A DNA stretch of 11,386 nucleotides, from positions 1 to 11,386 of the forward strand of contig JAQGKN010000239.1 in assembly GCA_028290085.1 (NCBI GenBank), written 5' to 3'. The position numbers and the translations under genes were made by a program. Shown here in pieces: positions 1-9,147 of this stretch (its first letter is position 1; every line of letters starts with the position of its first letter). Source of the stretch: Hyphomicrobiales bacterium (GTDB lineage Bacteria; Pseudomonadota; Alphaproteobacteria; Rhizobiales; Beijerinckiaceae). Below the pieces are notes generated by a model. The model saw nothing but the letters and a program-made list of their open reading frames with translations. It ran no database searches and was not told the origin of the DNA.

Positions 1-1892
1 CTCAGCATCAGCCAGTCTTCTTCCAGACGCCCCAGGGCGCGTTCGAGATCCTGGCGCTGTTGCGCGAGTTGTTGAGCCTTGGCGGGGTCGCGCTTGAAAG
101 CGTCGGGCGAGGTCAGCGCCGTGTCAATGCGGTCCATCAGGTCGCGGAAGTTTCGCATCTTGTCTTCCATTGCATCGAGCTTTTTCTTGGCGTCGCGCCG
201 TGCGGCTTTCGTCTCCGCGGCGGGGCGGCCCGGCGGGCGAGCTTCAACGTCCGCTTCGCTTTTCGCCTCGATCTTGCGCTCGGGCTTGGCCTGCTTTTCG
301 GCGCGGCGCTTGGCCGCCCGTTCGCTGTTGGCACCTTCGAGCACGAAGCGGCGATACTCATCCATGTCGCCGTCGAAGTTCGTCACGGTCCCATCGGCGA
401 CAAGCCACAGCCGGTCGGCGCAGGCTTCGAGCAGATAGCGATCATGCGAGACCAGGATGACGGCGCCCTGATATTCATTGATGGCTTCGATGAGCGCCGC
501 GCGGCTGTCGATGTCGAGATGGTTGGTCGGTTCGTCCATGATGAGCAGGTGCGGGCCGTGGAAGGTTGCGAGTCCCATCAGCAGACGGGCTTTCTCGCCG
601 CCCGACAATTCCGTGACGCGCGTTTCCGACTTCACATTGGCAAAGCCCATCTGCGCACAGCGGGCGCGGATCTTGGCCTCCGTCGCGTCGCGCATGAGCG
701 GCGCGACATGTGAATAGGGCGTGCCCTTGGGATCAAGATCGTCGATCTGGTGCTGAGCGAAAAAGCCGACCGTCAGCTTGGATGACCGGCGCAGCGAGCC
801 GCTCATGACATCCAGGCGGCCGCCCACGAGCTTGGCGAAGGTCGACTTGCCGTTGCCGTTCGAGCCGAGCAGGCCGATGCGGTCGTCGTTGGAAATGTTG
901 AGCGACAGCCGGCTCAGGATCGTCTTGTCGTCATAGCCGGTGCTGACACCGTCCATGGCGATGATGGGCGGCGACAGCGCCTTGGCGGGCGAGGGGATGT
1001 GAAAGGGCATCACGTCCTGGTCCACCATGGCGGAGATCGGCTCCATCTTGGCGAGAACCTTCAGGCGTGACTGGGCCTGCCGTGCCTTGGTGGCCTGCGC
1101 GCGGAAGCGGTCGACGAAGGCTTGCAGGTGCTTGCGGTGGTCGTCCTGCTTTTTCTTGTGCTTGAGCTGGATGGCCTGGGCCTCGCGGCGCTGGCGCTCG
1201 AAGCTGGTGTAATTGCCCTTCCAGAGGGTCAGTTTGGCATTGTCGAGATGCAGGATGTGATCGCATACGGCATCCAGAAGATCGCGATCATGGCTGATGA
1301 CCACGATGGTCGCGGGATAGGACGCCAGATATTCGATCAGCCAGAGCGTGCCTTCGAGATCGAGGTAGTTGGTCGGCTCGTCCAGCAGCAGCAGGTCGGG
1401 ATTGGAGAAGAGCACGGCGGCGAGCGCCACGCGCATCCGCCAGCCACCGGAAAATTCTGACAGGGACCGGTTCTGCGCGGCATGGTCGAAGCCGAGACCC
1501 GACAGAATGCCGCCAGCCCGCGCTGGCGCCGAATGCGCGTCGATGTCGACGAGGCGCGTGTGAATTTCGGCTATGCGATGGGGATCGGTCGCCGTATCCG
1601 CCTCTTTCATGAGAGCGGCGCGCTCGATGTCGGCCTCCAGCACGAAGTCGATCAGGGTGCCCGGCCCGCCGGGCGCCTCTTGCTCGACGCGACCGAGCTT
1701 GATCTGCCGGGGAAGGTTGACCCCGCCGTCTTCGGGAGCAAGCTCGCCCGCGATCATGCGAAACAGCGTGGTCTTGCCCGCGCCGTTGCGGCCCACGAAG
1801 CCGACGCGGGCCGAGCCCGGGATCGCCACTGTCGCCTTGTCGAACAGCATGCGCGGGCCGAGGCGGTAGGTCAGGTCATTTATATGGATCAT
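1..1892 (-). CDS. ABC-F family ATPase, YheS-like (3' end cut by window edge)
   Basis: This frame is open from ATG at 1892 to the left edge, giving 630 codons with no stop. It is a soluble twin-ATPase protein without membrane segments, as expected of ABC-F proteins, which act on the ribosome rather than in transport. Domain 1 has Walker A GRNGAGKT (residues 34-41), signature FSGGW (147-151) and Walker B LLLLDEP (167-173) followed by TNYLD. A charged linker rich in K, R and Q (about 232-290) matches the ABC-F interdomain arm. Domain 2 has Walker A GSNGNGKST (343-351), LSGGE (429-433) and Walker B LLIMDEP (449-455) followed by TNHLD. From about 500 on there is a charged, probably coiled-coil tail. 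Order, linker and tail resemble E. coli YheS (637 aa), so only a few residues are probably missing. The start fits the family N-terminus; no good Shine-Dalgarno is visible. It lies 58 bp behind oxyR on the same strand and could be co-transcribed. The exact subfamily is inferred from memory. Confidence 0.93.
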   Translation of the reverse strand, partial: MIHINDLTYRLGPRMLFDKATVAIPGSARVGFVGRNGAGKTTLFRMIAGELAPEDGGVNLPRQIKLGRVEQEAPGGPGTLIDFVLEADIERAALMKEADTATDPHRIAEIHTRLVDIDAHSAPARAGGILSGLGFDHAAQNRSLSEFSGGWRMRVALAAVLFSNPDLLLLDEPTNYLDLEGTLWLIEYLASYPATIVVISHDRDLLDAVCDHILHLDNAKLTLWKGNYTSFERQRREAQAIQLKHKKKQDDHRKHLQAFVDRFRAQATKARQAQSRLKVLAKMEPISAMVDQDVMPFHIPSPAKALSPPIIAMDGVSTGYDDKTILSRLSLNISNDDRIGLLGSNGNGKSTFAKLVGGRLDVMSGSLRRSSKLTVGFFAQHQIDDLDPKGTPYSHVAPLMRDATEAKIRARCAQMGFANVKSETRVTELSGGEKARLLMGLATFHGPHLLIMDEPTNHLDIDSRAALIEAINEYQGAVILVSHDRYLLEACADRLWLVADGTVTNFDGDMDEYRRFVLEGANSERAAKRRAEKQAKPERKIEAKSEADVEARPPGRPAAETKAARRDAKKKLDAMEDKMRNFRDLMDRIDTALTSPDAFKRDPAKAQQLAQQRQDLERALGRLEEDWLML

Positions 1893-1950
1893 AGGCGGCT
1901 TGTCGCGCGCGGGGCGCCGAATGGCAAGGGCAGGGACATAAGAGGGACTC

Positions 1951-2868
1951 TCAATTTGCCGACAGCGTCAGCATTTCGTCAGGCACACAACTGCGCAGCA
2001 GCGTGGCCAGCGTCTGTAGCGCCGTGCCGCGGGCATTCTGCCGCCGCCACACCAGCCGCACCCGGCGCGACGTGCGGGGGCCCGAGAGAGGCCGCACGAC
2101 AAGCCGGTCGTCGATGCGCCCGCCATGCACGGCGAGGCCTGGCACGATGGTGACGCCATACCCGGCGGCGGTCAGATGCATGAGCGTTTCCAGGCTGGAG
2201 GCGCGCATGTCGGCATTGACGAGGCCGCCGAGTTCGGGATGCGTGCAGAGATCGAGCGCCTGATCGCGCAGGCAATGTCCGTCGCTGAGCAGAAGCAGGC
2301 TCTTGGGGTCCAAATCGTCTGAGGCGATGGTTTTGCGGGACGCCAAAGGGTGACTGGCTGGCATGACCAGCCAGAAGGGCTCGTCAAACAGCATGGCCTC
2401 CATGAAGCCGCCCTCGCCGGGTTCGGTGGCGAGCAGTGCGGCATCGAGCCGCCCGTCTCGCAACAAATCGAGAATACGGTCTGTCTGGTCTTCCACAAGC
2501 ATGAGGGGCATCAGCGGCATGCTGCGCGCCGCCTCGGGCAGGATGAAGGGCATCAGATAGGGGCCCAGCGTCGGAATAATGCCAAGACGCAGCGACCCTA
2601 TCAGAGGGTCGCGGCTCGCCTGCGCGGCTTCGACAATGTCGTCAGCCGCAGCGAGCGCCCGGCGCGCATGTGCGACGATCTCCTCGCCGACGCGGGAAAC
2701 GCGGATCGAACGCCCCACGCGCTCGAAAATCGGGACGCCGAGTTCTTCCTCGAGTTTCAGAATCTGTCCGCTTAGTGTCGGCTGACTGACGCTGCAGGCT
2801 TCCGCCGCCCTTCCGAAATGGCTCAGATCGGCCACAGTGACGATGTAACGCAGGTCTCGCAGATTCAT
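1951..2868 (-). CDS. oxyR: OxyR, LysR-type hydrogen peroxide sensor and regulator
   Basis: A 305-aa LysR-family regulator, the same length as E. coli OxyR. An N-terminal winged helix-turn-helix (about residues 5-60, recognition region around 'SVSQPTLSGQI') is followed by a linker helix and the two-lobed regulatory domain (about 90-300). The decisive feature is DGHCLRDQALDLC at residues 196-208, which puts cysteines at 199 and 208, the pair that forms the disulfide in E. coli OxyR when H2O2 is sensed. Ordinary LysR proteins lack this pair. The gene is divergent from katG, and a near-consensus OxyR site lies 16 bp upstream of its start, so it probably activates katG and represses itself; this is inference from layout. 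The ATG at 2868 gives the canonical 'MNLRDLRY' start. Its own promoter must overlap the operator, but no strong -35/-10 pair stands out on this strand. Confidence 0.96.
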   Translation of the reverse strand: MNLRDLRYIVTVADLSHFGRAAEACSVSQPTLSGQILKLEEELGVPIFERVGRSIRVSRVGEEIVAHARRALAAADDIVEAAQASRDPLIGSLRLGIIPTLGPYLMPFILPEAARSMPLMPLMLVEDQTDRILDLLRDGRLDAALLATEPGEGGFMEAMLFDEPFWLVMPASHPLASRKTIASDDLDPKSLLLLSDGHCLRDQALDLCTHPELGGLVNADMRASSLETLMHLTAAGYGVTIVPGLAVHGGRIDDRLVVRPLSGPRTSRRVRLVWRRQNARGTALQTLATLLRSCVPDEMLTLSAN

Positions 2869-2884
2869 TGGTCACCACTCGTCG

Positions 2885-2921
2885 ATTGGTTCTGACTATC
2901 GAATTAACAGAAACAATCGAT
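2885..2921. promoter_or_regulatory. OxyR tetramer binding site between oxyR and katG
   Basis: The sequence reads ATTG-N7-CTAT-N7-ACAG-N7-CGAT. The established OxyR site is four tetranucleotide contacts ATAG-N7-CTAT-N7-ATAG-N7-CTAT. The match is 13 of 16 contact bases with exact spacing, inside the divergent spacer between the regulator and its classical target. Its katG-side end (2921) touches the putative -35 box at 2922, a typical place for an activator that contacts RNA polymerase. Binding is inferred from pattern and position. Confidence 0.8.
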
Positions 2922-5197
<2,276 letters not shown>

Positions 5198-5215
5198 GGC
5201 TCGAGGTCAAAGGTT

Positions 5216-5249
5216 CGCGGCCCGTTTTCCTCCGGGAGGGCGGCCCGCG
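5216..5249 (+). terminator. Hairpin after katG, candidate terminator
   Basis: CGCGGCCCG (5216-5224) pairs with CGGCCCGCG (5241-5249) over nine positions with a single C-C mismatch. Inside it CCTC (5229-5232) pairs with GAGG (5236-5239) around a CGG loop. It starts 18 bases after the katG stop and ends before the ndk promoter. The T-run behind it is poor (TTCCCTT), so it may terminate weakly or mainly protect the katG mRNA end. Confidence 0.5.
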
Positions 5250-5263
5250 TTCCCTTGCTGCGG

Positions 5264-5292
5264 TTGCGAAGCGGAGCGCCCTCCGCTATAAG
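5264..5292 (+). promoter_or_regulatory. Putative sigma70-type promoter of ndk
   Basis: TTGCGA (5264-5269) and TATAAG (5287-5292) are separated by 17 bp. The -10 box matches the consensus at 5 of 6 positions and the -35 at 4 of 6. Transcription would start near 5299. This lies downstream of the only in-frame upstream ATG (5255), which therefore should not be on the ndk transcript. Confidence 0.6.
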
Positions 5293-5329
5293 CCGCGCAC
5301 CTTTTCATGAACCTCAGGACATCAGGCAC

Positions 5330-5752
5330 ATTGCCATCGAACTCACCTTTTCCATCCTGAAGCCCGACGCAACCCGTCGCAACCTGACCGGCGCCATCAA
5401 CGCGAAAATCGAGGCCGCCGGCCTGCGTATCGTCGCCCAGAAGCGCGTTCAGATGACGCGCGGCCAGGCCGAGATCTTCTACGGCGTCCACAAGGACCGC
5501 CCCTTCTACGGCGAACTGGTCGATCAGATGATTGCCTCGCCCGTCGTCGTGCAGGTTCTGGAAGGCGAGAACGCTATCCTGAAGTATCGCGAAGTCATGG
5601 GCGCCACGAACCCCGAGAAGGCCGACGCCGGCACGATCCGCAAGGATTTCGCACTGTCGATGGGCGAAAACTCCGTGCACGGTTCGGATGCTCCCGAAAC
5701 CGCAGCGCAGGAAATCGCGCAGTGGTTCGCCGGTAACGAGATCGTCGGCTAA
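5330..5752 (+). CDS. ndk: Nucleoside diphosphate kinase, apparent ATT start
   Basis: Ndk moves the gamma phosphate between nucleoside triphosphates and diphosphates through a phosphohistidine, supplying (d)NTPs in the cytoplasm. Diagnostic stretches are '[15 protein letters not shown]', '[12 protein letters not shown]', '[10 protein letters not shown]', and 'NSVHGSD' with the catalytic His. Family members start with 'MAIE.TFS.IKPDA'; here this point falls on an ATT codon at 5330. Starting there gives exactly 140 aa and puts the catalytic histidine at residue 117, both standard for the family. The only in-frame ATG is at 5255, which would add 25 unrelated residues and lies upstream of the putative -10 box. 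TTG at 5264 overlaps the -35 box. A weak AGGA (5316-5319) sits 10 bases before the ATT. The identity is certain; the start codon is inferred. An ATG-only gene caller would report 5255-5752 (165 aa). Confidence 0.9.
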   Translation: MAIELTFSILKPDATRRNLTGAINAKIEAAGLRIVAQKRVQMTRGQAEIFYGVHKDRPFYGELVDQMIASPVVVQVLEGENAILKYREVMGATNPEKADAGTIRKDFALSMGENSVHGSDAPETAAQEIAQWFAGNEIVG

Positions 5753-5771
5753 AGGCAAGATTGCCTGTTGC

Positions 5772-5853
5772 CGTCATTGCGAGCATAGCGAAGCAATCTA
5801 GTACGGTCCTGCGACTCCTGGATTGCTTCGTCGCTTCGCTCCTCGCAATGACG
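5772..5853. repeat. Dispersed palindromic repeat, 82 bp
   Basis: CGTCATTGCGAG (5772-5783) pairs perfectly with CTCGCAATGACG (5842-5853), and CGAAGCAATC (5789-5798) with GATTGCTTCG (5821-5830). A 22-nt apical loop and an asymmetric internal loop separate and cap them. The left arm lacks about six bases present in the right arm, so the copy is partly degenerate. From memory, this sequence is a very common intergenic palindrome in rhizobial and other proteobacterial genomes; only one copy is in the window. It begins 19 bp after the ndk stop and could fold in the ndk mRNA 3' end, acting as stabiliser or terminator. Confidence 0.85.
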
Positions 5854-5878
5854 TGCGGGCTCTTCTGGAACGCGCGCC

Positions 5879-7969
5879 ATGAGCCTTGAAACAAGCATCA
5901 CCCGCCAGCCCTCCGTCTGCCCGCATGATTGCCCCTCGGCCTGCGCGCTAGACGTCGAGGTGATCGATGGCAAGTCCATCGGGCGCATCCATGGCGCAAA
6001 ACATCAGAGCTACACGGCAGGCGTCATCTGCGCCAAGGTCGCGCGCTATTCCGAGCGCATCCACCATCCGGACCGCCTGCTATATCCGCTGAAACGAACT
6101 GGCCCAAAAGGCTCGGGCGCCTTTACGCGCATCACGTGGGATGAGGCCATCGCTACGATCGCGCAGCGCTTCGGCGAGGCCGAGCGGCGCTACGGGGCGG
6201 AGACGATCTGGCCCTATTATTATGCGGGCACCATGGGCCGCGTGATGCGCGACGGCATCAATCGCCTCACCCATGCCAAGAAATACTCGCGCTTCAACGG
6301 CACGATCTGCGTTAGCCTCGCGTGGCCCGGGTTCATCGCGGGGACGGGTCGGCTCGCGGGTCCCGATCCGCGCGAGATGGCGAAATCCGATTGCGTCGTT
6401 ATCTGGGGCACCAATGCGGTCGCAACGCAGGTCAATGTCATGACCCATGCCATCGCCGCGCGGAAGACCCGTGGAGCGAAGATCGTCGTCATCGACATCT
6501 ATCGAAATGCGACCATGGATCAGGCGGATCTTGCGCTCTGCCTGCGGCCGGGCACCGACGGCGCGCTCGCCTGCGCGGTGATGCATGTGCTGTTTCGTGA
6601 CGGGCTCGCCGATCGCGATTACCTCGAACGCTACACCGACGTGCCGCGTGAACTTGAAGCGCATCTGCAAACACGTGGACCGGAATGGGCCGCCGGAATC
6701 ACGGGCCTCTCTGTCGAGGAAATCGAAGCCTTCGCGCATCTGGTGGGCAAGACGCAGCGCACCTTCTTCCGGCTCGGCTACGGTTTCTCGCGCCAGCGCA
6801 ATGGCGCGGTCAATATGCATGCGGCATCCTGCATCGCGGCGGTGACCGGCGCCTGGCAATATGAAGGCGGCGGCGCCTTCCACAATAATGGCGCGATCTT
6901 CAATTGGCGGCAGCCCTTCCACGAAGCGCACGAACTGCGCGACATGAACGTGCGCGCGCTCGATCAAAGCCACATCGGACGCATCCTCACCGGCGATCCG
7001 CGCGCGCTGAAGGACGGGCCTCCCGTCACGGCCATGCTGATCCAGAACACCAATCCGATGAGCGTCGCGCCCGAGCAGGCGCTCGTTGCCGAAGGCTTTG
7101 CGCGCGAAGATCTTTTCATGGTGGTGCATGAGCAATTCATGACCGAGACGGCCGCCATGGCCGATATCGTGCTGCCTGCCACCATGTTTCTGGAACACGA
7201 CGACATCTATTCCGGCGGCGGGCACCAATATCTGGAATTCGCGGGCAAGCTCATCGATCCGCCCGGCGAATGCCGCTCCAATCATGAGGTCATCACGGCG
7301 ATTGCCGGGGCGGTGGGCGCCGAGCATCCTGGATTTGCGATGAGCGCGCGCGATCTCGCCGACACTATCCTGAAGCAATCGGGCTGGGGTGGCATCGAGG
7401 AACTCGTCGCGAAAAACTGGATCGACGTGCAGCCGGATTTTGAGACAGCGCATTTCCTGAATGGTTTTGCGTGGCCTGATGGAAAATTCCGCTTCCGTCC
7501 GCAATGGGCGAAGATGTCGAGCAGTCGCGGCGGCGAGCTTGCCGGGCCTTGGTACGATATGCCGGAATTGCCCGACCATTGGGCTGTTATCGAGGAGGCG
7601 GACGAGGCACATCCGTTCCGCCTTGCGACCAGCCCGGCGCGCTCGTTCCTGAACTCGACATTCAACGAAACGCCGAGCGCGCGCCAGCGCGAGGGGCGCC
7701 CGCAGGTGATGATCCACCCGCTTGACGCTGCGGCGCTCGCTATCGCGGAGGGCGACCGGGTGCGTCTTGGAAATATCAGGGGCGAAGTCACGATCCACGC
7801 GCGCCTGTTCGATGGCGTACAGCGCGGCGTGCTGATCTCCGAGGGAATCTGGCCAAACGCCTCCTTCGAGGAGGGTCGCGGCATCAATATGCTCACGGGC
7901 GCGGACAGTCCTGCGCCGTTCGGGGGCGCGGCGTTCCACGACAATCGCGTCTGGTTACGTCGGATCTGA
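5879..7969 (+). CDS. Cytoplasmic molybdopterin oxidoreductase, 'CPHDC' type, substrate unknown
   Basis: A 696-aa member of the DMSO reductase superfamily (COG0243-like), expected to carry a bis-MGD molybdenum cofactor. Near the N-terminus C14, C18, C22 and C51 form a C-x3-C-x3-C-x28-C [4Fe-4S] motif, and K53 after the fourth Cys matches the usual electron-relay Lys. Cofactor-binding signatures follow: 'VIWGTN', 'LRPGTDGALA', 'NTNPMSVAP' and 'MADIVLPATMFLEHDD'. The C-terminal part (about 578-696) is the molybdopterin dinucleotide-binding barrel. There is no twin-arginine signal, so it stays in the cytoplasm. By hand alignment with formate dehydrogenase H, the Mo-ligand position falls on A148 in 'TICVSLAWPG', with C144 and S146 close by. 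The start has GGAA 8 bases upstream. No iron-sulfur, cytochrome or cofactor gene lies next to it, so its electron partner is unknown. Formate, biotin-sulfoxide or other oxo-transfer roles are all possible; I cannot choose. Confidence 0.88.
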   Translation: MSLETSITRQPSVCPHDCPSACALDVEVIDGKSIGRIHGAKHQSYTAGVICAKVARYSERIHHPDRLLYPLKRTGPKGSGAFTRITWDEAIATIAQRFGEAERRYGAETIWPYYYAGTMGRVMRDGINRLTHAKKYSRFNGTICVSLAWPGFIAGTGRLAGPDPREMAKSDCVVIWGTNAVATQVNVMTHAIAARKTRGAKIVVIDIYRNATMDQADLALCLRPGTDGALACAVMHVLFRDGLADRDYLERYTDVPRELEAHLQTRGPEWAAGITGLSVEEIEAFAHLVGKTQRTFFRLGYGFSRQRNGAVNMHAASCIAAVTGAWQYEGGGAFHNNGAIFNWRQPFHEAHELRDMNVRALDQSHIGRILTGDPRALKDGPPVTAMLIQNTNPMSVAPEQALVAEGFAREDLFMVVHEQFMTETAAMADIVLPATMFLEHDDIYSGGGHQYLEFAGKLIDPPGECRSNHEVITAIAGAVGAEHPGFAMSARDLADTILKQSGWGGIEELVAKNWIDVQPDFETAHFLNGFAWPDGKFRFRPQWAKMSSSRGGELAGPWYDMPELPDHWAVIEEADEAHPFRLATSPARSFLNSTFNETPSARQREGRPQVMIHPLDAAALAIAEGDRVRLGNIRGEVTIHARLFDGVQRGVLISEGIWPNASFEEGRGINMLTGADSPAPFGGAAFHDNRVWLRRI

Positions 7970-8066
7970 GTGTGTTTTCGGTGCATCGTCCTGTGATTGG
8001 CGTCCATGGGTGCAATGCAAGGCTTGCCTCGTAGCTTGGCCCGGGCATCATGTGCCTCAAGGATTC

Positions 8067-8085
8067 GGTTTCCGTCCGGGAAACC
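8067..8085 (+). other. Perfect 7-bp hairpin upstream of the exported-protein gene
   Basis: GGTTTCC (8067-8073) and GGAAACC (8079-8085) form a perfect 7-bp stem with a 5-nt loop, ending 9 bases before the GGAG of the gene at 8108. No T-run follows. It may be a 5'-leader structure or the end of the upstream transcript. A further short palindrome, GCAAG-G-CTTGC, lies at 8017-8027. I see no confident promoter in this 138-bp spacer; TTGCCT (8024-8029) with CATCAT (8046-8051) is the best but weak pair. Confidence 0.35.
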
Positions 8086-8107
8086 TCGAGCTGCGGAGAA
8101 TTGACGC

Positions 8108-8467
8108 GTGCAACCACTTCTGAAGGGCTTTTTCCTGGCCACCCTCCTGGTCTCCGTCGCGGGCGGCGCCATGGCCGGCGCACGTCCGCCGTCCGAAGCG
8201 GGCCGTGGGGGCGCCGCCCTCGACACGCGCGGCATGACCAATGACCAACTGCGCCGCCGCGTTCTCGATGCCTGCGTCACCCTGATGACGCAGAAGCCCG
8301 AGCCCCTGAAGTCAGCGGCTGTCGATCGTTGCGGCTGCTATTCGGGCAGGGTGATGACCTCGATGTCGTCGGGTGAAATCGACGAATTGCGTGCCACCGG
8401 CGGTTTCTCGCCGAGCGCACGGCCGAAGGCGCAGACCGCTCTTCAGGCCTGCAGGGTCGCGGGCTAA
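8108..8467 (+). CDS. Small exported four-cysteine protein, unknown function
   Basis: A 119-aa protein that starts at GTG with GGAG (8095-8098) 9 bases upstream. Residues 1-23 form a classical Sec signal peptide: K6, a hydrophobic core 'GFFLATLLVSVAGG', and a likely AMA cleavage site, so the mature protein should be periplasmic or secreted. The mature part has a Gly/Arg/Pro-rich start, then a compact region of about 75 residues with exactly four cysteines (C56, C75, C77, C115) and the motif 'DRCGCYSGRVM'. Two disulfides, or metal or heme binding, are possible; there is no CxxCH. I do not recognise the family. It follows the molybdoenzyme in the same direction after 138 bp and is convergent with purN, whose stop lies only 5 bp away. 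The signal peptide and the ribosome site argue that this frame, not the opposing one, is coding. Confidence 0.72.
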   Translation: MQPLLKGFFLATLLVSVAGGAMAGARPPSEAGRGGAALDTRGMTNDQLRRRVLDACVTLMTQKPEPLKSAAVDRCGCYSGRVMTSMSSGEIDELRATGGFSPSARPKAQTALQACRVAG

Positions 8468-8472
8468 AGTTT

Positions 8473-9147
8473 TCAGACCGGCGGGGGGACGACCAGAACG
8501 CGGCCGTCCTCCGCGCTACCAGTGTAGACACGGTTGCCGTCGATGCGAATTGCGCCGCTGCCCAGAAGGCGCAGCGCCAGCGGATAGATCACGTGCTCTT
8601 GCGCCAGTACGCGGACCGCGAGCGTTTCGGGCGTATCCTGATCAGTAACGGGCACGGCGGCCTGCGCGATCACGGGGCCAGCATCCATTTCCGGCACGAC
8701 GAAATGCACGGTGCAGCCGTGAATCTTCACGCCATCGGCAAGCGCGCGCTCATGCGTATGCAATCCGCGATAGGACGGCAGCAAGGCCGGGTGGATGTTG
8801 ATCATCCGCCCCGCCCATTGTCCGACGAACCACGGCGTCAGCAGCCGCATGAAGCCCGCAAGGCAGATCGCCTCGATGCGGTGGATCTCCAGCATGGCCT
8901 GCATCGAGCGCTCGAATTCCTCGCGCCCGGCATAAATCTTGTGATCGACGGCTGCGGTCGCAATGCCCGCGGCCTTGGCGGCAGCGAGACCGGGTGCGTC
9001 CGCCTTGTTCGACAGCACCAGCGCGATTTCCGCCGGAAAATCCGGCGAGCGGCTGGCGGCGATCAGCGAATGCATGTTGGAACCGCGCCCCGAAATCAGG
9101 ATCGCGGTGCGCATACGGTGAACGGGACGGGTGGCCAGCGCGCTCAC
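8473..9147 (-). CDS. purN: Phosphoribosylglycinamide formyltransferase PurN
   Basis: PurN transfers the formyl group of 10-formyltetrahydrofolate to GAR, the third step of de novo purine synthesis, in the cytoplasm. The family motifs are clear: 'ILISGRGSN' for phosphate binding, '[20 protein letters not shown]', and 'MDAGPVIAQ'. N117, H119 and D155 correspond to the catalytic N106, H108 and D144 of the E. coli enzyme. The GTG at 9147 overlaps the purM stop in GTGA, giving 224 aa and implying translational coupling. An alternative ATG at 9114 (residue 12, '[11 protein letters not shown]') would give a tighter N-terminus, but neither has a good Shine-Dalgarno. The GTG is preferred because of the overlap. 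The C-terminal 'VVPPPV' end faces the convergent exported-protein gene. Confidence 0.96.
   Translation of the reverse strand: MSALATRPVHRMRTAILISGRGSNMHSLIAASRSPDFPAEIALVLSNKADAPGLAAAKAAGIATAAVDHKIYAGREEFERSMQAMLEIHRIEAICLAGFMRLLTPWFVGQWAGRMINIHPALLPSYRGLHTHERALADGVKIHGCTVHFVVPEMDAGPVIAQAAVPVTDQDTPETLAVRVLAQEHVIYPLALRLLGSGAIRIDGNRVYTGSAEDGRVLVVPPPV

Noticed and set aside
60..713. 217-codon plus-strand frame at the left edge
   Set aside because: It is antisense to the second ATPase domain of the ABC-F gene, whose Walker and signature motifs prove the minus strand codes.
1893..1950. Promoter or terminator between oxyR and the ABC-F gene
   Set aside because: GC-rich bases with only short GC palindromes; no -35/-10 pair or T-run I can defend.
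5255..5329. N-terminal extension of Ndk from ATG 5255
   Set aside because: The 25 residues are unrelated to Ndk, the total length becomes atypical, and the putative promoter lies within this stretch.
5749..5988. 79-codon minus-strand frame containing 'HCEERSDEAIQ'
   Set aside because: This peptide is the translation of the palindromic repeat, a familiar false gene in databases.
6080..7939. 619-codon open frame on the minus strand opposite the molybdoenzyme
   Set aside because: It is a mirror of codon bias in a GC-rich gene: very rich in Arg, His and Ala with no recognisable domain, while the plus-strand frame has full family motifs.
7282..8280. 332-codon minus-strand frame crossing the spacer at 7970-8107
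   Set aside because: Arg/Ser/Pro-rich sequence without motifs, overlapping two better plus-strand genes; no ribosome site noted.
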